DNA of 64,000 nt from Rana temporaria. Taxonomy: Eukaryota; Chordata; Amphibia; Anura; Ranidae. The stretch's first letter is position 1. Every line of letters begins with the position of its first letter. A program made the translations under genes and the position numbers. The stretch covers positions 28,881,042 through 28,945,041 of the forward strand of contig NC_053490.1 in NCBI RefSeq assembly GCF_905171775.1, given 5' to 3'. The notes beneath the pieces are model-generated. The model was not told the DNA's origin and did no database searches. It worked only from the letters and a program-made list of their open reading frames with translations. This document shows positions 10,989 through 20,744 of this stretch, in pieces.

Positions 10989-11967
10989 GGCTGGGTTCAC
11001 ACCTATGCGAATTGAGTGCGGCTTACGCAGAACATTTCTAAATACATTGGCCCGGATTCACAAAGGACTTACGCCGACGTATCTCGAGATACGCCGCGTA
11101 AGTGTAACTATGCGCCGTCGTATCTGTGCGCCGTGCCCACAAACTGAGATACGCCTGAAAATAGGCTGCATATGACCAACGTAACTTTCCTACGCTGGCG
11201 TATCGTGGGCGCATATTTACGCTGGCCGCAAGGGGCGCTCCCATTGATTTTCCATGCACATATGCAAATGAGGGAGATACGCCGATTCACCAACGTAGTT
11301 GCGCCCGGCGCATAATATACGCGGTTTGCGTAAGGCGTACGTCCGGCGTAAAGTTATTCCACATATAGGAGGGGAAACTCATGCAAAGGTATGGACTTCT
11401 ATGGCGCTTGGCCCATCATTTGCATGGGGTCACGCCTCATTAGCATGGCTCACACCCACTTCCACCTACGCTGGCTTACGCCGAGAAAGCCTAGTGTAGA
11501 TTTGAGAGCGAGTGGGAGGACTAGCTTCGTGAATACTGTGCTTGCCTCTGTGCGCTGCGTCGGCGTAGCGTATATTAGATATGCTATGCCCGCATAAATA
11601 TGCGCCGATGTATGTGAATCTGGGCCATTGTTTTCAATGAGGCTGGTTCACATATGTGCGATGCATTCGCACTGCGCATTGCCGAAAAAACGTGTGCGTA
11701 TTTTAGGCCTTGCGGTGCGGCTCAGGTGCAAATTCAGGCCCATTATCTTCTATGGGCACGCAGCTGATTCGCAGATGTGTTCATTTCTCTTCAGGATTTC
11801 TCTCATTCAGCTCAATACAGTTCCCCCCCCTCCCCCTCCCCTCTCCCAGGTCTCCAAATTCGCAGATAATCTGCAGCTAAAACGCAGTGGATCTGCTGAA
11901 CAGTTCTCTTATCTCTCTGCAGAGATAAGAGAGCTGAAATTCGCACCACACAAGTGTGAATCCGGCC
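10989..11967. mobile_element. inverted-repeat MITE with TAA duplication, interrupted by another MITE
   Basis: GGCTGGGTTCACACCTATG and GTGTGAATCCGGCC are the ends, flanked by TAA on both sides (10986-10988 and 11968-11970). The element is split by the CpG-rich MITE at 11049-11626. Its own remaining sequence is about 400 bp, with ATTCGCAC words in both arms. TAA duplication again suggests PIF/Harbinger. Confidence 0.75.
11049..11626. mobile_element. CpG-rich palindromic MITE, 3-bp target duplication ATT (copy 2)
   Basis: GGCCCGGATTCAC...GTGAATCTGGGCC ends are flanked by ATT (11046-11048, 11627-11629). The second inverted block is CGACGTATCTCGAGATACGCC. It sits inside the element at 10989-11967, so it is the younger of the two. 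Confidence 0.85.
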
Positions 11968-12174
11968 TAAATGTACAAAGTATTTTATAAACCATTTCCA
12001 AAGACCATAATGAAGTGGATTGTGAGAGATGTTTCCCAAACATTTTCTGACACAGCAGTAAAATGTTCCTAAGAATTATTGAGGCAACATTGGAAGTCTA
12101 GCAAGCTAGAGTGACTTCATCTGTCATTACAGTCAGGCACACTATATATGACAATAAAGCCCCTTCATACTTAC

Positions 12175-12327
12175 ATAGATAAGGTGTTCCCGGTATCTAA
12201 TGAGTAGGTTACGCAGGATTCCAGCTTCATTAAGATCCCCCAGACGGATCATGTCTTCCACTCCGTGGATGGAGGTTGGGTGCATTGGTTTAATGTGCGA
12301 TGCATTCTGGGGGGAGATCCAGTGCTC
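12175..12327 (-). CDS. MYO7A: myosin VIIa, coding exon (start of motor domain)
   Basis: Read on the minus strand, this 153-bp exon encodes 51 residues without a stop. It begins EHWISPQNASHIKPMHPTS and contains GVEDMIRLGDLNEAGILRN, ending at REHLIY. This is the segment linking the N-terminal SH3-like subdomain to the motor head of myosin VII, an actin-based ATPase motor of hair-cell stereocilia and retinal cells. It is bounded by TTTTCATCTACAG on the acceptor side and TAT|GTAAGTATG on the donor side, both phase 0. It follows directly on the exon at 15788-15901. The residues match MYO7A far better than MYO7B as I remember them (SPQNA..IKPMHP). The ATP-binding P-loop exons would lie below 12175 and are not found in the window, so the next intron exceeds 12 kb. 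Confidence 0.93.
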
Positions 12328-12410
12328 CTGTAGATGAAAACAACCAAATAAATATCCAAAAATAACAAGTTACTAATTAGAGCTAGAGACCGCCCTGGAT
12401 TGGTTCAGAC

Positions 12411-12868
12411 TACCGTGTTTCCCCGAAAGTAAGCCCTACCCCGAAAGTAAGCCCTAGCGTGATTATCGGGTTGGGCTGCAATATAAGCCCTACCCCAAAA
12501 GTAAGCCCTAGTCAAAGTTCATTAAAAATCTATTTTTTCAAACCTATACATTGCTGCAGTGATTCCGTTTATTACTGTGTTAAAAAAAATATGGTACCGT
12601 TATGTTTAAAGCCACTGCTGATCCGTCCTTTTCTATTTTCTATGTACTGCTCCTTATACAGTGCCAAGATGTCTTTCTCAAAATACCGTAATGACTCCTG
12701 ACCTGACAGTTGGGGGGGGGGGGGTGACAGGGGGACACAGAATCTTTGTAAAATTTGTACATTCCATAAATAATTAAATAAGCCCTACCCCGAAAGTAAG
12801 CCCTAGTGTGTTTTTTGTGGACACAATTAATATAAGACCCGGTCTTACTTTTGGGGAAACACAGTATT
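12411..12868. mobile_element. TA-flanked inverted-repeat element (CCGTGTTTCCCC ends)
   Basis: TA-CCGTGTTTCCCCGAAAGTAAG at the left and CTTACTTTTGGGGAAACACAG-TA at the right give inverted ends with TA outside, as in Tc1/mariner-type insertion. Internal repeats of AAGTAAGCCCTA(C/G) occur near both ends. A run of G lies at 12713-12723. No transposase. Confidence 0.75.
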
Positions 12869-12984
12869 AATGATAGTTGTTAGGTGGTTCAACAGGTAAG
12901 TGGTGGTGTTGATCTCCCTTAGAAGGTTTGGTCTGCCACCTTACTGATATGACGGAGCTGTCGCTTCAGTAAAACCAATGCTTG

Positions 12985-13384
12985 AATAAGAAGGAAGGAG
13001 CACCCGGTGTCCAAAAATATGCAACCCTTGGTGGGAGATTACAATTGTTTATTGAAAGCATGAGAATGTACAGGTTGAGCCAACAAATTTGGGGGGCACT
13101 GCCTTCCCCTTCTTCAGGGGCGTTGGTACATACTAACAGAGATGAATGGACTATGCGGTAGTACCATAATTCTTTGTGGTGGCAAATTCCAGGTTGTCAG
13201 ATGCATTTGCCAACCCAAAGAATTCTAGTACTACCATGGAGTCCATCCATCTCCATTATCACGTATCAACAGCCTTGCAGAAGATGGAGGCAGTTGCCCC
13301 AAAACGCATTACATCAACCTCTACGTTTTCAATAAATTCTTTTTGGACAACGGGCACTCCTTCCTTCTCATTCAAAATGACAAG
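12985..13384. mobile_element. palindromic element with CGAAACGC-type hairpin and AATAAA on both strands
   Basis: The ends GAAGGAAGGAGCACCCG and CGGGCACTCCTTCCTTC are inverted. On the plus strand a module AGAAGATGGAGGCAGTTGCC-CCAAAACGCATTACATC (13279-13316) precedes AATAAA at 13331 and a TTTTTGG tract. On the minus strand the mirror module CCTGAAGAAGGGGAAGGCAG (13123 downward) precedes AATAAA at 13053-13048. Both arms thus resemble 3' ends of transcription units pointing outward. No protein is encoded between them. Confidence 0.7.
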
Positions 13385-13572
13385 TTAGTCAAAGAACCAG
13401 CCCTATTGGCGATGCTGTGGCACACACCAATGTGTCCTTTGACACTGCAACATCAACGGTTTACACCCAACGCAGCTAACCAATAAGGCTGGCATTAACA
13501 GATTGCTATTAAAAGAACAAATCCAGCAAGGTCTTATAGAGAATTACAGGAAAAAGCATAGCTAAAACCATT

Positions 13573-14757
13573 GGGCCGGATTCAGATACCTGAGCGTATC
13601 TGTCCGGCCCGCGTAACGTATCTCCGATACGTTACACCGCTCTAACTTTGGGCGCGAGTTCTTTATTCAGAAAGAACTTGCGCCCTTAGTTACGGCGGCG
13701 TAACGTATGTGTTGCGGCGTAAGGCCACGTAATTCAAATGGGGATGTAGGGGGCGTGTTTTATTTAAATTTGTGTTGACCCCGCGTTTTTTACGTTTTAT
13801 TTGAACGGCGCATGCGCCGTCCGTAAAATATCCCAGTGTGCATTGCTCTAAATGACGTCGCAAGGACGTCATTGGTTTCGACGTGAACGTAAATTACGTC
13901 CAGCCGTATTCGCAAACGACTTACGCAAACGACGTAAAAAATTCAAAACTCGGCGCGGGAACGACTGCCATACTTAACATTAGCTACCCCTCATATAGCA
14001 GGGGTAACTATACGCCGGAAAAAGCCGAACGCAAACGACGTAAAAAAAAAGCGCCGGGCGGTCGTTCGTTTCTGAATCGGCGTAAATACTCATTTGAATA
14101 TTCCTTGCGTAAAAAAATACGGAAGCACCACCTAGCGGCCAGCCTGAAATTGCAGCCTAAGATCCAACGGTGTAAGACACTTACACTTGTCGGATCTTAT
14201 GCCGCGTACAGACGGTCGTTTTATGCGATGTTAAAAAACGACGTTTTTAAAAACGTCAATTTAATTGACCGTGTGTGGGAGAAAACGTCGTTTTATGTCT
14301 TCTGAAAAACTACCAAAAAAAATTGAAGCATGCTTCAATTTTATGTGTCGTTTTTCAAAACGTCGTTTTTTACTTCACAGAAATTGACCGTGTGTAGCAA
14401 AAAACGACGTTTCAAACAAAGTTTTTACACCCGCGCATGCCCAGAAGCTAGTTATGAAGCGAGCTTCAATGGAAAAACGTGGTGGAACGTAACCTCGCTT
14501 TGCTAGAGCATTGTGAAAAAACGATGGTGTGTAGGCAACATCGTTTTTGAAAATTGAAGTTTCAAAAACGTCGTTTTTTACTTCACAGAAAACGTTGTTT
14601 TTTTACATCGCATAAAACGACCGTCTGTACGCGGCATCAGGGATATCTATGCGTAACTGATTCTCTGAATCAGTCGCATAGATACAACCGGCCTAACTCA
14701 GAGATACGACGGCGTATCAGGAGATACACCGTCGTATCTCTTTCTGAATCCGGCCCC
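13573..14757. mobile_element. CpG-rich palindromic MITE (copy 3), interrupted
   Basis: Ends GGGCCGGATTCAGATA and CTGAATCCGGCC with TTG on both outer sides (13571-13573; 14758-14760). The core holds AAATGACGTCGCAAGGACGTCATT-type inverted GACGTC boxes (13850-13873) and GTAAATTACGTCCAG. The GTACAGACG MITE at 14199-14637 interrupts it within the GTCGGATCTTA block that is intact in other copies. Confidence 0.8.
14199..14637. mobile_element. GTACAGACG-family MITE nested in a CpG-rich MITE
   Basis: ATGCCGCGTACAGACGGTCG and CGACCGTCTGTACGCGGCAT are perfect inverted ends; ACGACGTTTT / AAAACGTCGTTTTTT words recur internally. The CCGCGTACA(C/G)ACGGTC end links it to the elements at 10482, 34082 and 41424. 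It interrupts the older element at 13573-14757. Confidence 0.85.
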
Positions 14758-14955
14758 TTGTCTACAGCAGACTGAGCATATCTTCACAAAAATAATATCT
14801 TGTTTTTGTGGTGGCCACCAGCCATTTATGGTAACTCAGGCATTTAAACCTTAAACCAGATTTGTCCTCCACTAAGAGATCCATTATTCCTCCTTTATGT
14901 AAACCTGTGATTATTCCCACCCAAAGAGAAGAACTGTACAAGGTATATTCTAAAT

Positions 14956-15767
14956 CAGTGGAATCCAAACTGTGGCCCGGAGGCCGGATGTGACCCATTG
15001 CTTGCTTTTATTGGGCCCATGGGGCACTATTTAATTTACTGATACCAATGAAGGGCCCAATTCCTCCCAATGACACCAACAATGTTGCCCAATGATTCCA
15101 ATGATGGGGCACAATTCCTACCAATGATACCAATGACAGGGGAATTGTTTAGTCCTACTAATGCAAGGACACTTTGTAGGCCCAATGGCCACAGTCCGGC
15201 CCCCCTAAAGTCTTAAAGGGGTTGTAAAGGTAAATGTTTTTTCCCCTTAATGCATCCTATGCATTAAGGTGAAAAAACATCCGACGGTACCGGCCCCCCC
15301 CCCCAACCCCCGTTTTACTTACCTCACCCCTCGAAAGTCCCGCGCGCGTCCTTGTGATCTTCTTCGCTTCCCAGCCTGGCCGTTGATTGACTAGGCTGGA
15401 CGGATTGATAGCAGCGCAGCCATTGGCTGGCGCTGCTGTCAATCACTTCCGATGACGCGGCGCGCCAAGGGCGGGGCCGAGTGATACAGTCGGCGGCTAT
15501 GCCCGCGCTGTATCGCGGGAGCGCGCCCGCAAAAGCTTTCCACCATGTGAGCTCGCTCGCATGAAGGTGGAAAGCTTTTGTGAGGAGGAGCGTATACAGC
15601 CGCCGAGGGACCCCCAGAAGACAGGATTCGGGGACACTCGGTGCAAAACGAGCTGCACAGTGGAGGTAAGTATAACCTCCACAACCTAAAAAAAAAAAAA
15701 TTCTGCCTTTAGTGTTCCTTTAAGGACAGTAAACTGGCCCTTTGTTTAGAAAGTTTAAAGACCCCTG
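14956..15767 (+). mobile_element. hAT-like element (sister of 1840-2978), split by a T2-like element
   Basis: CAGTGGAATCCAAACTGTGG at the left and AAGTTTAAAGACCCCTG at the right. Flanks TTCTAAAT (14948-14955) and TTCCAAAT (15768-15775) form an 8-bp duplication with one mismatch. The GATACCAATGA array words match the 32-bp array of the sister copy in degenerate form. The T2-like element at 15213-15723 interrupts it between CTAAAGTC and GGACAGTAAACTGG, which are adjacent in the sister. Confidence 0.85.
15213..15723. mobile_element. T2-like TTAA element (copy B), with proven empty site
   Basis: TTAAAGGGGTTGTAAAGG...AGTGTTCCTTTAA. The sister hAT copy reads AAAGTCTGAAGGGCAGTAAA where this one reads AAAGTC-TTAA-element-TTAA-GGACAG, so the target TTAA was duplicated. 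The core shares the GATTGATAGCAGCGCAGCC and CGAGCTGCACAGTGGAGG blocks with copies A and D. Outward donor-like motifs lie at about 15318 (minus) and 15663 (plus). Confidence 0.9.
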
Positions 15768-15787
15768 TTCCAAATGAATAGACTTAC

Positions 15788-15901
15788 ATTTCCTTCATCA
15801 TCCAAGACTTGGATCTGTCCAGAATCAGACAGTTTAACCACGGCTCCAACTAGTACATCAAACTCCCGGCCTCTCTTAAAGTCCAGCCAGACATAATCGC
15901 C
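15788..15901 (-). CDS. MYO7A: myosin VIIa, coding exon (N-terminal SH3-like region)
   Basis: The minus strand gives a 114-bp, 38-codon exon: GDYVWLDFKRGREFDVLVGA followed by VVKLSDSGQIQVLDDEGN. This is the N-terminal SH3-like barrel of myosin VII preceding the motor domain. The acceptor is TTTGGTTTTCCTACAG and the donor AAT|GTAAGTCTA; phase is 0 at both ends and the reading continues into EHWISPQ at 12327. In known MYO7A the preceding exon carries the initiator and about six residues; I could not find it. Divergent positions relative to other vertebrates (VLVGA, LSDSGQIQVLDDEGN) look conservative, with no stop or frameshift, so the gene appears intact here. Confidence 0.93.
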
Positions 15902-16013
15902 CTGTAGGAAAACCAAAGAAATATCATTAGCACTGTCGTCGATTAGTAAATTCTTGGATATTTTACTCCAAGTTTGAGTTCTTTCCTTCCAAAAAATACA
16001 GCAATTGCCGTCG

Positions 16014-16168
16014 ATCCAGACCTTGGATATGGCGGCGTGGCGTCAGCGCGTAAGGCTCCTCACTACTTCAGTGTTGGTGTATCCCCCTGATGATGTGCAA
16101 GAGCACGAAACGTGTAGGGAGAAGCCTTACCTGCTAACGTCACGCCGACGTATCCAAGGTCTGTAAGT
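16014..16168. repeat. palindrome containing a GAAACG hairpin module
   Basis: CAGACCTTGGATATGGCGGC and its partner GCCGACGTATCCAAGGTCTG form outer arms; inside, GCGTAAGGCT pairs with AGCCTTAC. The centre reads CCTGATGATGTGCAAGAGCA then CGAAACGTGTAGGG, a hairpin module related to those at 13279, 34737 and 61394. No target duplication could be confirmed. Confidence 0.75.
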
Positions 16169-16440
16169 TCGGCCATTTATGTTTATTTTTTATTTGGATG
16201 TACATCCCTTATTTTATTGCATTCTGGTGAGTGCATATTGGTGAAGGAAAAGCACTGGAGTGACTCTATACAGAGAAGCACTGATGACACTTAATATGTT
16301 TGTTATCACGTGTGAACATATCATCATTGGATGATTCTCATTCACCTTTGGCACAGTCAACACTTTATGTACTTTTTGTACTTTTTTGTGATTTATGAGA
16401 TTATGTGGCAAAATATTTTTTCATATCAAGTTATGATGTT

Positions 16441-17497
16441 GTAGCGCTCACCCCCGAAGGAGCCGCTGGTTGATTTGGGATCGGCGTATTAAGTTACCAA
16501 ATTCTTCTGTCTAGGGGTGATACTTGTGAGTGTGGGCAAAAGAACAAGTGTCCAGCCGGTAGTGTGAGTTTTCAATGCTTTATTCCAAGGCCAACAAGGC
16601 CAACATCAACATGACACACAGTAAAGGAAAAGGTTGATGAGAAAGAAGAACTTGTAGTATCAGGTCTTGGATATCAAAAAGCATAGAGAGCAAGCCTGCT
16701 CTCAGCACAGACAATTTAAAACATCGCCACCCTCGCCAGGGTGGGTAAGTGCCCTTTGGACAGGCAATTAGCTTGAACCTGGCAGCCAAAGGCTCACATG
16801 CAATAATCAGATCACTGGGAGGAAATAATGCCTCTGCCACAGGCTTAGTAAATGTTCTCAGTATAATCGGAGCGTAAGGATAGCAAATCCTCCCAGTAAG
16901 TTTTATTCTATAGGATCACCTACTGACAGCAAGAAAAGGGTACCTGTCATGTAGCGTGGTGATCGGATCCCCGGTGGTTCGTCCAGGCCTCGCAAGCAAC
17001 CTCTGCACTCAGGTTCTCCCGAGCCAATCCCCCACCGCTCAGCCTTCTGCTTAGGACCTGGAACCCAGCAAGCCACTGGGGTCCCTTTCTTCATCAAAAG
17101 AAGGCTTCGCGAGGTGCACGGCTCAACCGGGCAGGACATGAGGATGGGGCCCGCGGATGCGCACACGCTGAAGGTGGATGCCGCACCTGGATCTCGGGCC
17201 CCCGCAGACTAACAAGAAAAATGGCCGGTGCCCCAGATATACCCCCCGCTAGCATGCCCAAAGAGGGAGACTCCTCTGATTGGCTGCTGGGGGAAGGACG
17301 GTTCTGTCAGAACCCCCACAGCGCCAACTGTTGCCCAGGGGTGGCAGCGCACCCCTGGACACACAGACTGACCCAGGAGGCAGTTCTGAACTTGCAACAG
17401 CACAAACCAACAATCAGTGAATGGGAGCAACTAAAATCTCCCATTCCCCACTAACTTTAGCGTAACGCCCCAGTTATTTAAAAGGGGGGGGGCGCTA
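16441..17497 (-). mobile_element. solo LTR (Gypsy-like by termini), minus strand
   Basis: Read on the minus strand it starts TGTAGCGCCCCCCCC and ends GAGCGCTACA, short inverted TG...CA ends, with ATGT on both outer sides as a 4-bp duplication. A GGTATATCTGG box and, near the 3' end, GGAATAAAGCATTG give the order promoter then poly(A) signal expected of an LTR. A second member in the opposite orientation lies at 30695-31745 and shares AGCAGCCAATCAGAGGAGT and CCCCTAGACA blocks. No internal retrotransposon genes are next to it. Open frames in it are not genes. Confidence 0.7.
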
Positions 17498-17955
17498 CAA
17501 TGTTTTCAGACCTATTTGAATTTTCAGTTGAAATCAGGTAACAAATATTAGGAAGTAAAACTAAGAAACTTAAAAGGTGTTCAACGAATTCAAGTAAAAT
17601 GTCTTTAGAAAGCAGCTACAGCCTGTCCCCTGCCAGTATGCTACAAAGAAGAACCCTTTCTCCCTGTGTGCAAACAGTAGTCTCTCTGCAGAGGTCCAAT
17701 TACCCCGTGCTGAGTCAGAACTAGAACTCTCAAATTAGCAAAGCTCCTGCTCTCTGCTGATTGGAGAGCTCTAGCTTTGACTCACAGGGGTTGTCAACTT
17801 TGCCACCAGGACAATAATGTTAAGGTAAATTCCGCCGGAGAATGGTAAAAACCACACAGAGGTTTTAACCTTTTCCTACATTACCCAAGATTATAAAAAA
17901 AAATTTAGCTTCTCAAACTTTTTGCCACACTGCTGATCCATGATGCTGACCCCAT
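17498..17955. other. no gene recognised
   Basis: Unique-looking sequence between the LTR and the 101-bp satellite; no exon or repeat terminus recognised. Confidence 0.4.
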
Positions 17956-19690
17956 CTGACATTGATGTCCCAAACTCTTCACCCTCACACTGCAGTCTCC
18001 TACTCCTCGCCCTCTATCCAACACTGCTGCCTGTTGCTCCTTATCCCCAATCTAATGCTACTGGCCCCTGATCCTCAACCCCATCTGACGCTGCCAGCCC
18101 CTGCTCTTCACCCCCTGCTCTTTGCCCCCTATCCAACACTGCTGCCTGTTGCTCCTTATCCCCAATCTAATGCTACTGGCCCCTGCTTCTCAACCTCATA
18201 TGATGCTACTAGCCCCTGCTCTTCACCCCCTGCTCTTTGCCCCCTATCCAACATTGCTGACTGCTGCTCCTCACCACCAATCTAATGCTACTGGCCCCTG
18301 CTCCTCAACCTCATATGATGCTACTAGCCCCTGCTCTTTACCCCCTATCCAACACTACTGCCTGTTGCTCCTCATCCCCAATCTAATACTGCTGGCCCCT
18401 GCTCCTCAACCCCATCTGACGCTGCCAGCCCCTGCTCTTAACCCCCTATCCAACATTCCTGCCTGCTGCTCCTCACCACCAATCTAATTCTACTGGGCCC
18501 TGTTCCTCAACCCCATCTGACGCTGCCAGCCCCTGCTCTTCACCCCCTATCCAACATTGATGCCTGCTGCTCCTCACCACCAATCTAATTCTACTGGGCC
18601 CTGCTCCTCAACCTCATATGATGCTACTCGCCCCTGCTCTTCACCCCCTGCTCTTCGCCCCCTATCCAACACTGCTGCCTGTTGCTCCTCATCCCCAATC
18701 TAATGCTACTGGCCCCTGCTCCTCAACCCCACCTGACGCTGCCAGCCCCTGCTCTTCACCCCCTATCCAACATTGCTGCCTGCTGCTCCTCACCACCAAT
18801 CTAATTCTACTGGCCCCTGCTCCTCAACCCCACCTGACGCTGCCAGCCCCTGCTCTTTGCCCCCTATCCAACATTGCTGCCTGCTGCTCCTCACCACCAA
18901 TCTAATTCTACTGGCCCCTGCTCCTCAACCTCATATGATGCTACTAGCCCCTGCTCTTCACCCCCTGCTCTTCGCCCCCTATCCAACACTGCTGCCTGTT
19001 TCTCCTCATCCCCAATCTAATACTGCTGGCCCCTGCTCTTCACCCCCTATCCAACATTGCTGCCTGCTGCTCCTCACCACCAATTTAATTCTACTGGGCC
19101 CTGCTCCTCAACCTCATATGACGCTGCCAGTCCCTGCTGCCCCCCCCCCCGCCCCTTGCCCCCTATCCAACTGTGCTGCCTGCTGCTCCTCATCCCCAAT
19201 CTAATGCTACTAGCCCCTGCCTCTCAACCCCATCTGAAGCTGCCAGCCCCTGCTCTTCGCCCCCTATCCAACATTGCTGCCTGATGCTCCTCACCACCAA
19301 TCTAATGCTACTGACCCCTGCTCCTCATCCTCATTTGATGCTGCTAACCCCTGCTCCTCACCCCCTATACAACACTGCTGGCCACTGCTCCTCACCCCCA
19401 TCCAGCGATGCTGCCCTGCATTACCACCCCACCATCAGCTTCATCTGTCCCCTGCTCCTCAATCACCATCCAACACCCCCCCCCCCCCATCCATTCCCCC
19501 TATGCAATGCTGCTGGTCCTCACTTCTCACCCCTGTTCTGACACTGCTAGCCCCCCGCACTGCTTACACCCATCCAATCCTGCTGTCTCCAACTCTTCAC
19601 CCCTATATGAGGCTGTGGTCCCCCACTTCTCACCCCTCATCCAATACTGCTGGCCCTCACTCCTCACCCCTGGATCTGACGCCTCATCCT
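17956..19690 (+). repeat. 101-bp minisatellite, C/T-rich
   Basis: About 17 variable units with a period of 101 bp where measured (CATTGCTGCC at 18771 and 18872). Each unit holds CTGCTCCTCACCACCAATCT, ACTGGCCCCTGCTCCTCAAC and GCCAGCCCCTGCTCTTC. Shorter units lacking one block alternate with full ones, and the 3' end is more degenerate. Pro/Leu/Cys-rich open frames over it are artefacts. Confidence 0.93.
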
Positions 19691-20569
19691 CCTTCATTAC
19701 GGACTTAAACAGGGATAGTAGGGGCCATCTGGGATTGCCAAGGATGGGTGTTGTGGCAGAAAAGAAGAAGGACACAGAGGGCATGGTTGCTACCAAAGTT
19801 GTAGGGAGTATATTGGAGTGGATTGGACATCAGGAAGGTGTAAGGGGGAGATCCTCACTGCTCTAAGGCTGCATTCACACCTTGGCGTACCTAATCGCAG
19901 CGTTTTGTCCCGCGAATTGCGGCGACAAATTGCGGCGTTTTGTACCGCGATTTGCGGCGACAAAAGCACCTTCCTTCCTGTCACCTGCCAAAGTCATAGC
20001 ATCCCCCCCCCCCACCCACACCCACCTTACTCCTTAGGTCACAGCACATCCAGCACCCTTTATTTATCCTCCCCCAGCTCCATCCTAAAGGACAATTTTG
20101 AAATATGATAATATGAATGGAAACTATGATTTTGGCGTGAGGTTCTGGTAAGAATTTGGGGGGTCCATGCTGTTTTTTGGATTTGCCATCATGTTCTGCG
20201 TGGTAGATTCACCATATTTGTCCTGGTGTCCATTGTCAGTGGGACTGAAAATAATTGAGTATTCAAAATGTTCCACTTTTCACCAAACCAGGAAGTGAGG
20301 GGATATCTATTCAGTGACAGTTAAAGAGACATTTCCCTAATTCTGGGGACATTTACCTTTACTTCCTGTTGTATCTCCCAGGCAGGGTGTGAAGGGAAAT
20401 CTCCCCAATAAGACACTGACACCAAAAAAAAGGGGGAAAAAGGGGGACCCTACCTGGTCAATGCCAATCCACCCAAAATGGATATTTTGTTGATAGTGGA
20501 AAACCTTCTGAACAAGGCTAATGACTGCTAAAAGTGGAACCTTAAAAAGCTTCTGCTTTCTGAACCTTA
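19691..20569. other. no gene recognised; partial MITE end near 19866
   Basis: AAGGCTGCATTCACACC followed by GCGGCGACAAATTGCGGCG (19866-19965) looks like one end of a TTCACAC-type MITE with a short internal duplication. The remainder shows no exon or RNA gene. Confidence 0.45.
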
Positions 20570-20744
20570 TTAAAGGGGTTGTAAAGGTTTGTTTTTTATT
20601 TTCTAAATAGGTTCCTTTAAGCTAGTGCATTGTTGGTTCACTTACCTTTTCCTTCAATTTCCCTTCTAAATGTTTTTTTTTCTTTGTCTGAATTTCTCAC
20701 TTCCTGTTCCTCCTTAGTAAACTTATCCCCATCATCCGAGCCGT

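Larger units (their letters stand above)
12328..15787 (-). other. MYO7A: MYO7A intron between the two exons
   Basis: This 3460-bp intron is almost entirely transposon: a TA-flanked CCGTGTTTCC element (12411), a palindromic element with poly(A) signals on both strands (12985), a CpG-rich MITE containing a GTACAGACG MITE (13573), and a hAT element containing a T2-like element (14956). It begins GTAAGT and ends CTACAG on the minus strand. Confidence 0.85.

Noticed and set aside
13883..14305. 140-residue basic frame starting MNVNYVQPYSQTTYANDVKN
   Set aside because: It lies across the CpG-rich MITE and its nested element; equivalent positions in sister copies are not open.
17962..19866. Cys/Pro/Leu-rich open frames
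   Set aside because: They lie in the 101-bp satellite; different frames open in turn as units slip.
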